64,000 nt of DNA from Micromonospora sp. WMMD1102 (GTDB lineage: Bacteria > Actinomycetota > Actinomycetes > Mycobacteriales > Micromonosporaceae): the NCBI RefSeq assembly GCF_029626265.1, contig NZ_JARUBN010000001.1:310001-374000 (forward strand). The letters run 5' to 3'. The position numbers and the translations under genes are program-made. The first letter of the stretch is position 1; each line of letters begins with the position of its first letter. The notes beneath the pieces are model-generated. The model ran no database searches. It saw only the letters and a list, made by a program, of their open reading frames with translations, and had not been told where the DNA came from. Shown piece by piece: positions 38,820 to 48,221 of the stretch.

Positions 38820-40013
38820 ATGGTCGGTGGCGTGCCGGACTCGTCGAGCGACGCGCCGGGCGGGCGCCGCCGCGACCCGCCCGGCAGCCTCCAGGCGCCG
38901 CTGTGGCGGTCCATCGCCGTCTACCGGTTCGCCGCCCTGGCGTACGTCGCCGTGCTGGCGGTACGCAACCTGGGCGACTACACGCATCCGGTGTCGGGTG
39001 CGGTACTCCTGCTCGCGATGACCGGCTGGACCGTGCTCAGCGCGTACGCGTACGCCGATCCGGCCTGGCGGCGCTGGCCGCTGCTCCTGGCCGACCTGGC
39101 CGTGGTGCTGGCGGTGGTGGTCGCCGCCCCCCGGGTGGTCGGCCGGGACGTCATGCACGACGGGGTGCCCCCGCCCAGCGTCGCCTGGCTGGCCGGGCCG
39201 GTGCTCGCCTGGGCGGTCTCCGGCGGGCGGCGGCGGGGCGTGGTGGCGGCACTTGTCATCGGCGTCACCGACCTGGTGGCCCGGGAGCGGTTCGCCCAGG
39301 CGTCGCTCACCGGTGCCGCGCTGATGCTGCTGGCCGGGATCGCCGTCGGGCACGTCGTCCGGCTCGCCGTGATCGCCGAGGAGCGGTTGCAGCGGGCGGT
39401 CGAGCTGGAGGCGGCGACTCGGGAACGGGAGCGGCTGGCCCGGGGGATCCACGACTCGGTCCTCCAGGTGCTGGCCCTGGTGCAGCGCCGCGGTGCAGAC
39501 CTGGACGGCGAGGCCGGCGAACTGGCCCGGCTCGCCGGTGAACAGGAGGCGGCGCTGCGGTCGCTTGTCGCCAGCCGGGCACCGGACGGGCTGGACCGGC
39601 AGGAGGTCGACCTGCGCGCGATGCTCGGCGGGTACGCCTCGCCGACCGTCTCGATCGCCGCTCCGGCGACCTCGGTACCACTGCCCGCCGGAGTCGCCGG
39701 TGAGGTCGCTGCGGCCGTCGGTGCGGCGCTCGACAACGTGGCCCGGCACGGCGGCGGACGGGGCTGGGTGCTGGTCGAGGACGATCCGGCCGCGGTCACC
39801 GTCTCGGTCCGTGACGACGGGCCGGGCATCCCGCCGGGGCGGCTGACCGAGGCGGCCGGTCAGGGGCGGCTCGGCGTGGTCCAGTCGATCGAGGGCCGGA
39901 TCGCCGACCTCGGCGGCACGGTCCGGATCAGCTCCGCCCCGGGCGAGGGGACCGAAGTGGAACTCCGGATACCCCGTGGCCCGTCCGTCCCCGGGCAGCG
40001 CACGGACCGGTGA
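38820..40013 (+). CDS. MacS-type sensor histidine kinase
   Basis: A 397-residue HisKA_3 sensor kinase. Four to six membrane helices fill residues 30-190 (WRSIAVYRFAALAYVAVLAV, LLLADLAVVLAVVVAAP). The dimerisation domain has the phospho-His motif RGIHDSVLQVLAL with H211. The GHKL domain has ALDNVARHGGG (N box), VRDDGPGIPPGR and GRLGVVQSI. The layout and following response regulator match the Streptomyces MacR/MacS pair. ATG 38820 is used. The response regulator gene follows after 103 nt on the same strand. Confidence 0.92.
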   Translation: MVGGVPDSSSDAPGGRRRDPPGSLQAPLWRSIAVYRFAALAYVAVLAVRNLGDYTHPVSGAVLLLAMTGWTVLSAYAYADPAWRRWPLLLADLAVVLAVVVAAPRVVGRDVMHDGVPPPSVAWLAGPVLAWAVSGGRRRGVVAALVIGVTDLVARERFAQASLTGAALMLLAGIAVGHVVRLAVIAEERLQRAVELEAATRERERLARGIHDSVLQVLALVQRRGADLDGEAGELARLAGEQEAALRSLVASRAPDGLDRQEVDLRAMLGGYASPTVSIAAPATSVPLPAGVAGEVAAAVGAALDNVARHGGGRGWVLVEDDPAAVTVSVRDDGPGIPPGRLTEAAGQGRLGVVQSIEGRIADLGGTVRISSAPGEGTEVELRIPRGPSVPGQRTDR

Positions 40014-40116
40014 CCGGTCGCCCGGAACGGCTCGACCGGTCGCCCGACACGGCTTGACCAGGTGCACGGCATGGGCTTGACCGGGGCACGCCACGGGCTC
40101 GTCTAGGCTCGCCGAT

Positions 40117-40782
40117 GTGACCGACGAGGGCGTGCCGGAAGTCCGGGTGATGGTGGTCGACGACCATCCGATGTGGAGGGAAGGGGTGGCCCGCGACCTC
40201 ACCGAGGCCGGCTACCAGGTCGTCGCCACCACCGGCGAGGGGCGGCAGGCTGTCCGGGTGGCCCCGGCAACCCGGCCCGACGTCGTCGTACTCGACCTGC
40301 AACTGCCGGACGTCTCCGGCGTGGAGGTGCTCCGGGCGCTGCTCGCCGAACTGCCCGGGGTGCGGGTGCTGATGCTCTCGGCCAGCGGCGAACAGCAGGA
40401 CGTGCTGGACGCGGTCAAGGCCGGGGCCACCGGCTACCTGCTCAAGTCGGCCGGGCCGGCGGAGTTCCTGGACGCGGTACGGCGTACCGCGGCCGGTGAC
40501 GCGGTCTTCACCCCGGGGCTGGCCGGGCTGGTGCTCGGGGAGTACCGGCGGATCGCCGCCGCGCCGGCACCGCCCGGTGACTCCCTGCCCCGACTCACCG
40601 ACCGGGAGACCGAGGTGCTCCGGCTGGTCGCCAAGGGGATGTCCTACAAGCAGATCGCCGGCCGGCTCGGGCTGTCCCACCGTACGGTGCAGAACCACGT
40701 GCAGAACACGCTCGGCAAGCTGCAACTGCACAACCGGGTGGAACTCACCCGCTACGCCATCGAGCAGGGGCTCGACGGGTGA
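40117..40782 (+). CDS. MacR-type response regulator (NarL/LuxR family)
   Basis: A 221-residue response regulator. The receiver has acid pair VVDDHP (D15/D16), phospho-Asp D60 in VVVLDLQLPDVSG, the conserved Ser/Thr in LMLSASG and the lysine in YLLKSAG. The C-terminal LuxR HTH reads LTDRETEVLRLVAKGMS, then IAGRLGLSHRTVQNHVQNTLGKL. Paired with the upstream MacS. A TAGGCT box at 40104-40109 lies 7 nt before the GTG, so the gene may also have its own leaderless transcript. Confidence 0.94.
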   Translation: MTDEGVPEVRVMVVDDHPMWREGVARDLTEAGYQVVATTGEGRQAVRVAPATRPDVVVLDLQLPDVSGVEVLRALLAELPGVRVLMLSASGEQQDVLDAVKAGATGYLLKSAGPAEFLDAVRRTAAGDAVFTPGLAGLVLGEYRRIAAAPAPPGDSLPRLTDRETEVLRLVAKGMSYKQIAGRLGLSHRTVQNHVQNTLGKLQLHNRVELTRYAIEQGLDG

Positions 40783-40825
40783 CCGGCCGACGGCCGAGCG
40801 CTCAACGGCCGAGCGGCCGGGGTCG

Positions 40826-41395
40826 TCACGGCGGTGGCTGGGTCTCGTTGATCGCCAACTCCTCGGCACTGGCACCGCCGCCCGCGGCGCCCCGGTCGAA
40901 GGCGACCGAGTCGGTCTCGTCGTCGTCGCGGGCCCCCTCGTCCGGCTCCACCAGCCGGCCGACCGGCCCGCCGCCGGGCGCGTCGCCGAGGTTGCCGTGG
41001 TCGTAGATCGACACCGGGGAGTTCGGGTCGGAGGTCGGACCCGGGTCCAGCACGTCCGCGTCGAGCTGTGCCTCGGCGGCCGCCTCCTCGCTGTCCGCCT
41101 CGCCGGAGATCGCCTCGTCGGCCGGGCCGGCGAGCGGCTCCTCGACCGGGATGTCGGGCCGTTCCTGGGCGAGCTTGTAGTCCAGCGGCTCACCGTCGGC
41201 CTGCTCCTCGGCGGTGTTGCCGTACCGGTCGACCCCGAGGGGCTGGCGGTCGGTGGGAAGTGCGGCGGGATTCCGGCCGTCCGCCTCCCGACCGGTCTCG
41301 ACGTCGTCACGGGCCGTCGAGTCGTCGTCGGCGGTGTCGGGCAGACCCTCCGCCTCCGGGTCGGACACGGGCGTCGGAAACTCGTCATCGCGCAT
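40826..41395 (-). CDS. Acidic DUF5709 protein
   Basis: A 189-residue, very acidic, low-complexity protein (MRDDEFPTPVSDPEAEGLPD) with the family-type segment YGNTAEEQADGEPLDYKLAQERPD, and GRLVEPDEGARDDDETD near the C-terminus. DUF5709 is common in actinobacteria and has no known function. It converges with the MacR gene (43 nt apart). Confidence 0.8.
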   Translation of the reverse strand: MRDDEFPTPVSDPEAEGLPDTADDDSTARDDVETGREADGRNPAALPTDRQPLGVDRYGNTAEEQADGEPLDYKLAQERPDIPVEEPLAGPADEAISGEADSEEAAAEAQLDADVLDPGPTSDPNSPVSIYDHGNLGDAPGGGPVGRLVEPDEGARDDDETDSVAFDRGAAGGGASAEELAINETQPPP

Positions 41396-41740
41396 GACAG
41401 ACCACTACCCGCTCCCCGGGTACCCGTAACCGGGCGAAGGCGGACCGGCCACTCCGCCGGTGGACCGCCGGCCGGCGCTCAGGCCGGGCCGGGCCCGGGC
41501 CGGCGCTCCGCCGGTGAACCGCCGGAAGCCCGACGGCGCGGGATTAGCCGGCGGCGGAACGGGAAGGACCGCGACGGCGCGGGCGGTGACGTTCCCGCCA
41601 CGCAGGGCGTCGACGCGTCCGGTGGGCGGGCCGATCGGGTCGGCGGGCCGGTTTGCCAGGTTTCCGCTCGGCCCGTCGCGGTTAATGGGAGCCTCTGATC
41701 GAACGGCCCTAGCCTGCCGTAGCCGTCGCTGGAGGTGACC
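41396..41740. other. Non-coding gap before GT4 gene
   Basis: 345 nt with GC-rich inverted sequences (around 41450-41560, GCCGGCGCTCCGCCGG) but no gene. A TAGCCT at about 41710 may be the -10 of the glycosyltransferase promoter. A GGAGG ribosome site at 41731-41735 belongs to that gene. Confidence 0.4.
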
Positions 41741-42940
41741 ATGCGCGTTGGCCTCGTCTGCGCACACGCCGGCCCGCCGCAGGAGCGTCGCCGTCAGTTC
41801 GCCGGCACGCACCAGCACGTGGCCCGGGTGGCCGTGGAACTGACCGAACGGGGCCACGACGTCCGCGTGTACGAGCGGCTCGACGACCCGGACGCGCCAC
41901 CGACCACCGAGATCGGCGGGTACCGGGTGGAACGGGTGCCGGTCGGGCCGTCCCGGCGGGCCGCCACCGCCGAGCTGGTGCCGTACGTGCCGGAACTCGG
42001 CCGCTGGCTCACGGACCGCTGGGCCGGGGAGTGGGCGCCCGAGGTGGTGCACGGGCACTTCTGGGTCGGCGGGCTGGCGGCGGCGAGCGCCGTCCGGGAG
42101 ACCGTCATCCCGGTCGTGCAGACCTTCCACTCCCTCGGCGTCGAGCAGCAGCGCCACCTCGGCCAGGCGTACCGCGGCCCGGGTGAGCGGATCCCGCTGG
42201 AGCTGGCGCTGACCAGGGCGGTCGACATGGCGGTGGCCGGGTGCACCGACGAGGTCGACGAGCTGACCCGAATGGGTCTGCAGCGCGCCTCCGTGGTGGT
42301 GGTGCCGGCGGGCGTGGACACCGAACTCTTCGCCCCGGAGGGCGAGGCGGTTTCCCGGGACCGGCGACCACGCATCCTGGCCGCCGGCGGGCTGGAGCCC
42401 GGACACGGGCAGGAGGACCTGATCCGGGCGATGCGGCTGGTCGGGGACGCCGAGCTGGTGATCGCCGGCGGCCCGTCCGCCGACGGCCTCAACAACCACG
42501 CCGAGGCCCGGCGGCTGCGGAAGATCGCCGAGGCCAGCGGGGTCGCCGACCAGGTCCGGCTGGTCGGCACGGTGCCGCACGACCAGATGCCCGCCTGGTA
42601 CCGCTCGGCGGACGTGGTGGCCTGCACCCCCCGGTACGCCTCCGCCGGCCGTATCCCGCTGGAGGCGATGGCCTGCGGGGTGCCGGTGGTCGGCTACTCG
42701 ATGGGCGGCATCGTGGACACCGTGGTCGACGAGGTCACCGGCCGGCTCGTCCCGCCCGGCGACGTACGCGGCCTCGGGGTGACCCTGCGCCGGCTGCTCG
42801 CCGCCGACGCGGAGCGGTTCGCGTACGGGCACGCGGCGGTGGACCGGGTGCGGTGCAGTTACACCTGGGACCGTACGGCCGGCGCGCTGGAGCGCCTCTA
42901 CGAGCGGGTGGTGCGCCGCCGCCAGCCCGCCCCGAGCTGA
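41741..42940 (+). CDS. GT4-family glycosyltransferase
   Basis: A 399-residue GT-B enzyme. Start: GGAGG at 41731-41735 gives ATG 41741 (GTG 41735 overlaps the ribosome site). It reads MRVGLVCAHAGPPQERRRQF, GTHQHVARVAVELTERGHDV, PEVVHGHFWVGGLAAASAVRE and TFHSLGVEQQRH. The donor domain has SVVVVPAGVDTELFAP, ILAAGGLEPGHGQEDLI and RIPLEAMACGVPVVGYSMGG with E-x7-E-like geometry. Resembles the GT4 group near UDP- or GDP-sugar transferases such as MshA-like enzymes; acceptor unknown. It stands alone between unrelated genes. Confidence 0.88.
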   Translation: MRVGLVCAHAGPPQERRRQFAGTHQHVARVAVELTERGHDVRVYERLDDPDAPPTTEIGGYRVERVPVGPSRRAATAELVPYVPELGRWLTDRWAGEWAPEVVHGHFWVGGLAAASAVRETVIPVVQTFHSLGVEQQRHLGQAYRGPGERIPLELALTRAVDMAVAGCTDEVDELTRMGLQRASVVVVPAGVDTELFAPEGEAVSRDRRPRILAAGGLEPGHGQEDLIRAMRLVGDAELVIAGGPSADGLNNHAEARRLRKIAEASGVADQVRLVGTVPHDQMPAWYRSADVVACTPRYASAGRIPLEAMACGVPVVGYSMGGIVDTVVDEVTGRLVPPGDVRGLGVTLRRLLAADAERFAYGHAAVDRVRCSYTWDRTAGALERLYERVVRRRQPAPS

Positions 42941-42992
42941 CCCGCCGACCGACCCGACCGACCCGACACGCCAGCCCGGTCCCGTCTCGTGC

Positions 42993-43985
42993 TCAGCGGC
43001 GCGGGAGCGGTACGACGGAGGTGGACCGGCGCCGGCCGGGTGTGGTCGACCGGGGTAGTCCCGGCGCGGGACCTGCCGGCAGGGCCGCCCGGGATCCCGA
43101 ACGCCGTTCCCGGTCGCGCCGGTGTGGCAGCTCGCGCTGGCTGGGCAGCAGGGTGTGCTGGTGCTGCGGCTCGGCGTACCGGGTCAGGCCGAGCACCGCG
43201 GCCAGGGTGATCAGGAAGCCGACCGCGGCCAGCCACTCCCGGCCCGGCCAGATCCGGTCGCCGAGCAGCAGCAGCCCGACGATCGCCGCCGGCACCGCAC
43301 CGGCGGCGTCCATCGCGGCCACCGCGGCGGTGGTCGAGCCGCGCTGCATCGCCAGGCCGAGCAGCAGTTGGCCGACGATCGAGTGGACGATCAGCAGGTA
43401 GAGCAGCGGGTCCCGGAGGAAGGCCTCGAACGAGTGCACCGAGGCGAGCGGGCGGGCGGCCACCGCGGCGGCCGAGAACGCCAGCCCGGCCAGCGCGCCG
43501 AGGGCGACCGAGCCCGGCACGCCGTGCAGGCGTACGGCGGGAAAACCGAGCGCGCCGATCACGCCGAGTGCGACGACCAGCCCGACCACCCCGGCGGTCC
43601 CCAGCTGCCGGGACGGCGCCGGTTTGGCGGCCAGCACCAGCGCGGTTATGCCGGCCAGCAGCAGCACCAGCAGCACCACCTCGGCGGCCGGCAGGCGCCA
43701 CTTGAGCAGCAGCACTCCGAGCACGGCGGTCACGCCCAGCCCGGCCGCCACGCTCGCCTGGACCAGGAACAGCGGCAGGTCCCGCCGGGCCAGGAAGGCC
43801 AGGACGAAGCCGAGCATCTGGCAGGTCAGCCCGACCAGATAGCTGCGGTGCCCGGCCAGTCGCAGCAGCAGCCCGGGGTCGAAGGTGTGGTGCAGGGTCG
43901 TCCGGGTCGCGGCCACCGACTGGAGCAGGTTGGCCACGCCATAGGCGGCGATCATGGCCGCGAGGAAGCACCAACCGGTAGACAC
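42993..43985 (-). CDS. DMT-superfamily (EamA-like) membrane transporter
   Basis: A 330-residue membrane protein with about 9-10 hydrophobic helices (LLRLAGHRSYLVGLTCQMLGF, VVLLVLLLAGITALVLAA, PAAIVGLLLLGDRIWPG). The repeat-like halves and G-D-R-I-W-P-G turn are typical of EamA/DMT exporters. The C-terminal 60 residues are basic and soluble (RRDRERRSGSRA). GTG 43985 chosen. It lies 41 nt downstream of hisN on the same strand, so the two may be one transcript. Substrate unknown. Confidence 0.8.
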   Translation of the reverse strand: MSTGWCFLAAMIAAYGVANLLQSVAATRTTLHHTFDPGLLLRLAGHRSYLVGLTCQMLGFVLAFLARRDLPLFLVQASVAAGLGVTAVLGVLLLKWRLPAAEVVLLVLLLAGITALVLAAKPAPSRQLGTAGVVGLVVALGVIGALGFPAVRLHGVPGSVALGALAGLAFSAAAVAARPLASVHSFEAFLRDPLLYLLIVHSIVGQLLLGLAMQRGSTTAAVAAMDAAGAVPAAIVGLLLLGDRIWPGREWLAAVGFLITLAAVLGLTRYAEPQHQHTLLPSQRELPHRRDRERRSGSRAALPAGPAPGLPRSTTPGRRRSTSVVPLPRR

Positions 43986-44026
43986 CTGGCGAGGATAGAG
44001 GCTGCCGCCCCGCTTCGCTCGGCCGG

Positions 44027-44818
44027 CTAGCCGAGCCGGTCGAGCAGATCCTGGTGCAGTTTCCCGTTGCTGGCGACCGCGCTCCCGCCACCCGGGCCGG
44101 GACGTCCGTGCAGGTCGGTGAAGGTGCCACCGGCCTCGGTCACGATCGGGATCAGCGCGGCCAGGTCCCACAGCGACAGCTCCGGCTCGACCATCGCGTC
44201 GACCGCACCCTCGGCGAGCAGCATGTAGCCGTAGAAGTCGCCGTACGCCCGGCTCCGCCACACCGTCCGGATGATGTCCAGCACCGGGTCGAGCCGGCCG
44301 GTCTCCTCCCACCCGTTCAGCGACGAGTAACAGAAGCTGGCGTCGGCGAGCCGGCCGACCCCCGAGACCCGGATCGGGGTGGCCGCGGCCTGGTGCCGGC
44401 CGGCGTACGCCCCGAGTCCGGTCGCCGCCCACCAGCGGCGGCCCAGGGCCGGTGCGGAGACCAGCCCGACGACCGGGGTGTCGCCCTCCATCAGCGAGAT
44501 CAGGGTGGCCCAGATCGGCACGCCCCGGACGAAGTTCTTGGTGCCGTCGATCGGGTCGATCACCCACTGCCGGGTGCCGGCTCCGGCTGCCGGGCCGGAG
44601 GCGCCGTACTCCTCGCCGAGCACGCCGTCCCGGGGCCGGGTGCGGGCCAGGGTGGCCCGGAGCGCCTTCTCCACCGCGGTGTCCGCGTCGGTGACCGGGG
44701 TCAGGTCCGGTTTCGCCTCGACGTGCAGGTCCAGGGCCCGGAACCGGGCCATCGAGATCGAGTCGGCGGTGTCGGCGAGCATGTGCGCCAGAGACAGGTC
44801 GTCCGCGTGCCGGGCCAT
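44027..44818 (-). CDS. hisN: Histidinol-phosphatase / inositol monophosphatase family
   Basis: A 263-residue IMPase-family phosphatase. Metal motifs: GEEYGASG (about 69), WVIDPIDGTKNFVRGVP (about 89-105), and WDLAALIPIVTEAGG near 220. Length and F-R-x-L-D-L opening fit actinobacterial HisN, which removes phosphate from histidinol-phosphate; some members act on inositol phosphates instead. A TAGGTT box lies 6 nt before ATG 44818, so it is probably leaderless. It is divergent from the DUF2087 gene, with a 51-nt shared promoter region holding a second leaderless -10. Confidence 0.92.
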   Translation of the reverse strand: MARHADDLSLAHMLADTADSISMARFRALDLHVEAKPDLTPVTDADTAVEKALRATLARTRPRDGVLGEEYGASGPAAGAGTRQWVIDPIDGTKNFVRGVPIWATLISLMEGDTPVVGLVSAPALGRRWWAATGLGAYAGRHQAAATPIRVSGVGRLADASFCYSSLNGWEETGRLDPVLDIIRTVWRSRAYGDFYGYMLLAEGAVDAMVEPELSLWDLAALIPIVTEAGGTFTDLHGRPGPGGGSAVASNGKLHQDLLDRLG

Positions 44819-44869
44819 GGCGGAAACCTACTCGATCCGGTCGAGCCGGGTGCGTTAGCATCCCGCGCC

Positions 44870-45475
44870 GTGGCCACCGAACCGATTTCCGACGTCTCTC
44901 CCGAAGTACTGATCGGCCTGCTCGCCGAGCCGGACCGGCTGGCCGTCTTCGCCGCCGTGGTGCTCGGCGCGGGCGGTCCGGCCGAGGTGGCGGAGCGGAC
45001 CGGGCTGCCCGCCCGGACCGTGCACGCCGCGCTGCGCCGGCTGGAGTCCGGCGGCCTGGTCGAGACCGTGGACGACCGGACGGTCGCCCTGGTCGGCGCG
45101 TTCAAGGAGGCGGTACGCGCCCACCCGCCGACCCCGGCCGTGCCCGACGCGGAGCTGGACCCGGACCGGGCCACCGCCGCGGTGCTCCGATCCTTCGTCC
45201 GGGGCGGCCGGATCACCCAACTGCCGGCCGCGCAGGGCAAGCGCCGGTTGCTGCTGGAGCACGTCGTGACGACCTTCGTCCCCGGGGTGCGCTATTCCGA
45301 GCGGGAGGTGAACGCCCTGCTCCGGGCCTGGCACGACGACTACGCCGCGCTGCGCCGCTATCTCGTCGACGAGGTGCTGCTGACCCGCCGGGACGGCGTC
45401 TACTGGCGCAGCGGCGGCCCGGTCGACATCGATCCCGGCCCGACCGCCACCGACCCCGACGGCCTGCCCGGCTAG
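44870..45475 (+). CDS. DUF2087 protein with N-terminal winged HTH
   Basis: A 201-residue protein. Residues 5-80 form an ArsR-like winged helix (EVLIGLLAEPDRLAVFAAVV, VAERTGLPARTVHAALRRLESGGLVE). The C-terminal DUF2087 domain has AAQGKRRLLLEHVVTTFVPGVRYSEREVN and ALRRYLVDEVLLTRRDGVYWR, the family signature. Probably a DNA-binding regulator. A TAGCAT box (44856-44861) lies 8 nt before GTG 44870, so leaderless. Confidence 0.88.
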   Translation: MATEPISDVSPEVLIGLLAEPDRLAVFAAVVLGAGGPAEVAERTGLPARTVHAALRRLESGGLVETVDDRTVALVGAFKEAVRAHPPTPAVPDAELDPDRATAAVLRSFVRGGRITQLPAAQGKRRLLLEHVVTTFVPGVRYSEREVNALLRAWHDDYAALRRYLVDEVLLTRRDGVYWRSGGPVDIDPGPTATDPDGLPG

Positions 45476-45531
45476 CGTTCCGGCCACCGGGTCGCCTCTG
45501 GCGGGTGGCTACCCGGTCGCCTCGGCGCGGC

Positions 45532-46566
45532 CTATTCGGTCTCGCCGGCCCGGGAGGCCAGCAACCGGCGGTACGACGCCAGCCGGCGCGGGTCGGCGTT
45601 GCCGGCCGCCACCCAGGCGTCCAACGCACAGTCCGCCTCGTCCGAGGTGTGCTCGCAGTTCGGCGGGCACTCCACGGTCCCCTCCACCAGGTCGGGAAAG
45701 CCGTGCAGCAGGCTCGCGGCGGAGACGTGCGCCAGGCCGAAGCTGCGTACCCCCGGGGTGTCGACGATCCAGCCGGGGTGCGGGGTACGCCGGCCGCCAC
45801 CCTTACCCGCCTTGGACCCGGCCGGCCCGGCAAGCGACGGCAGGCGGAGCGCGACCGCGCTGGTGGAGGTGTGCCGGCCCCGGCCGATCGCGCTGACCGT
45901 GCCGACCGCCCGGTCCGCCTCCGGCACCAGCCGGTTGACAAGCGTCGACTTGCCCACCCCGGAGTGCCCGACCAGCACCGACAGGCGCTCGGCGAGCAGC
46001 CCGCGCAGCTCGTCGAGGTCCGAGTCGGGCCCGACGAGTACGTGCGGCAGGTCCAGCTCCGCGTAGTAGCCGAGCACCCCCTCCGGAGTGGCCAGGTCGG
46101 ACTTGGTCAGGCAGAGCAGCGGCTCGATGTCGGCGTCGTACGCCGCCACCAGGCAGCGGTCGATGAACCCGGTCCGGGGCGGCGGGTCGGCCAGCGAACT
46201 GACGATCACGAGCTGGTCGGCGTTGGCCACCACCACCCGTTCGAGCCGCCCCTCGGCGGTGCTCTCGTCGTCGTCGGCGGTACGCCGCAGCACCGAGGTC
46301 CGCTCGGCGATCCGGACGATCCGGGCCAGCGCGCCGGCCGTGCCGGAGGTGTCCCCGACCAGGGCCACCCGGTCGCCGACGACCACCGACTTGCGGCCCA
46401 GCTCCCGGGCCCGCATCGCGGTCACCGTCCCCGCGCCGTCCCCCGCCTCGACGCCAGCCCCCGCGCCGTTACCGGGGCCGGACCGGTCACCCCGGCCGCC
46501 CGCTGGGTCGTCGCCGGTGACGCAGGTGTAGCGGCCCCGGTCCACGGCGACCACGAATCCGTCCAC
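45532..46566 (-). CDS. rsgA: Ribosome small-subunit GTPase RsgA
   Basis: A 344-residue (as annotated) circularly permuted GTPase. Order: OB fold, G4 TKSD at 154-157, G1 GHSGVGKS at 200-207, G3 DTPGV, then the zinc site CPPNCEH...DC near 300. All motifs are intact; it acts in 30S subunit maturation. A Gly-rich insertion lies at 20-50. The frame stays open upstream of GTG 46566 for 34 more codons (GKRREYDEDDVRVRPG), a conserved-looking extension, but the only start-like codon there is CTG 46668 behind GGGGGCGGAA. The true start may be that CTG. It follows aroA on the same strand. Confidence 0.92.
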   Translation of the reverse strand: MDGFVVAVDRGRYTCVTGDDPAGGRGDRSGPGNGAGAGVEAGDGAGTVTAMRARELGRKSVVVGDRVALVGDTSGTAGALARIVRIAERTSVLRRTADDDESTAEGRLERVVVANADQLVIVSSLADPPPRTGFIDRCLVAAYDADIEPLLCLTKSDLATPEGVLGYYAELDLPHVLVGPDSDLDELRGLLAERLSVLVGHSGVGKSTLVNRLVPEADRAVGTVSAIGRGRHTSTSAVALRLPSLAGPAGSKAGKGGGRRTPHPGWIVDTPGVRSFGLAHVSAASLLHGFPDLVEGTVECPPNCEHTSDEADCALDAWVAAGNADPRRLASYRRLLASRAGETE

Positions 46567-46734
46567 CGCGTCGGAGTGTCGGGGGCGGGTGCGGGTGCGC
46601 GGACGGGACGAGCGCCCGGGCCGGACCCGTACGTCGTCCTCGTCGTACTCCCGCCGCTTGCCGGCCAGTTCCGCCCCCGTCTCGTCGTCGGCGTCGAATC
46701 GGCGGCGACCGGCGCGGGAACGTACCGGTCCCGG

Positions 46735-48045
46735 CTATCGGCGCCCGTCGCCGCCGGTCACCATCGTCGACCATAGTGCCGGGAACTCGGGCATGGTCTT
46801 CGAGGTACATGCCACGTCGTCCAACCCGATCCCCGGCACTGTGAGCCCGATCACCGCTGCCGCGTGCGCCATCCGGTGGTCGGCGTAGGTCCGGAACGTG
46901 CCGCCACGCAGCGGTCGAGGTCGGATCTCCAGCCCGTCGGCGGTGTCGGTGACCTCGGCGCCGAGCCCGTTCAGCTCCCGGGCCAGCGCGGCCAGCCGGT
47001 CGGTCTCGTGTCCCCGGATGTGTCCCACCCCGCGCAGCCGGGACGGCGAGTCGGCCAGTACGGCGAGGGCGGCCAGCACCGGCGTGAACTCGCTGACGTC
47101 GGAGAGGTCGGCGTCCAGCCCGCGGATCGTCCCGGTGCCGCGCACCGTCAGGCCGTCGGTGCCCAGCGTCACCTCGCCACCCATCCGGGAGAGCAGGTCC
47201 CGCAGCGTGTCGACCGGTTGCAGGCTGCTGCGCGGCCAGCCGAGCAGGGTGACGCCGCCGCCGGTGACAAGCGCGGCGGCGAAGAACGGCACCGCGCCGG
47301 AGAGGTCTGGTTCGATGTCCCAGCCGCGTCCGGAGAGCCGACCCGGCTCCACCGTCCAGACGTCCGGGGTGGCGTCGTCGACGGCGGCACCGGCGGCCCG
47401 GAGCATCTGCACGGTCATCCGCAGGTGCGGCGCGGACGGCACCGGCGGCCCGACGTGCCGGACCACGATCCCGCGCTCGAACCGGGCGGCGCCGAGCAGC
47501 AGCCCGGAGACGAACTGGCTGGAGGCCGAGGCGTCGAGCACCACCTCGCCGCCGGCCACCCGCCCGGCGCCGCGCACCGTCAGCGGCAGGCTGGCGCCCT
47601 CGGTGGTGTCGATGCCCACCCCGATGGAGCGCAGCGCCTCGACCAGCGGGCCGAGCGGGCGGGTCCGGGTGTGCGGGTCGCCGTCGAAGGTGACCGGCCC
47701 CTCGGCCAGCCCGGCGACCGGCGGCACGAACCGCATGACCGTGCCAGAGAGCCCCACGTCGACGTGCGCCGGGCCCCGGAACGGGTGCGGCCGGACCAGC
47801 CAGCGCTCGTCATCCACTGTGGAGACGTGTGCGCCCATCGCGCGCAGCCCGGCGGCCATCAGCTCGGTGTCCCGGGCGCGCAGCGGCTGGCGCAGCGTGG
47901 AGGGGCCGTCGGCCACCGCGCTGAGCACCAGGGCGCGGGCGGTCAGCGACTTGGAACCGGGCAGCCGCAGCGTCGAGGCGACCGGGTCGGTCGCGGTCGG
48001 CGCGGTCCAGGGTTCGAGCGGGCGGACCGCCGTCAGGTTCGGCAC
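46735..48045 (-). CDS. aroA: 3-phosphoshikimate 1-carboxyvinyltransferase (EPSP synthase)
   Basis: A 436-residue enzyme of the shikimate pathway. Substrate lysine K32 is in LRLPGSKSLTARAL. Further motifs: VGLSGTVMRFVPPVA (PEP loop), LDASASSQFVSGLLL, EPDLSGAVPFFAAAL, VSEFTPVLAALA and the C-terminal TYADHRMAHAAAVIGL. Length and motif order are normal for actinobacterial AroA. GTG 48045 is preferred; a few upstream codons are also open. rsgA follows 66-168 nt downstream depending on its start, so they probably form an operon. It is divergent from the SRAP gene. Confidence 0.96.
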   Translation of the reverse strand: MPNLTAVRPLEPWTAPTATDPVASTLRLPGSKSLTARALVLSAVADGPSTLRQPLRARDTELMAAGLRAMGAHVSTVDDERWLVRPHPFRGPAHVDVGLSGTVMRFVPPVAGLAEGPVTFDGDPHTRTRPLGPLVEALRSIGVGIDTTEGASLPLTVRGAGRVAGGEVVLDASASSQFVSGLLLGAARFERGIVVRHVGPPVPSAPHLRMTVQMLRAAGAAVDDATPDVWTVEPGRLSGRGWDIEPDLSGAVPFFAAALVTGGGVTLLGWPRSSLQPVDTLRDLLSRMGGEVTLGTDGLTVRGTGTIRGLDADLSDVSEFTPVLAALAVLADSPSRLRGVGHIRGHETDRLAALARELNGLGAEVTDTADGLEIRPRPLRGGTFRTYADHRMAHAAAVIGLTVPGIGLDDVACTSKTMPEFPALWSTMVTGGDGRR

Positions 48046-48221
48046 CCGTACATCCTGCCCCCTGGCCGGGCGGACCGGATCCGAGTCCCGGCCCCTCCCG
48101 CCTGGCGGGACGGCCGGCCGGGCCGGAAGCACCGGCGTGACCGGGTCTGCCGGGCGGGCCGGGCCGCCGGGGCCGGGGTACGGGACGGCCGGCCGGCGCC
48201 GGAGGCGCTAGCGTTGCCCCC

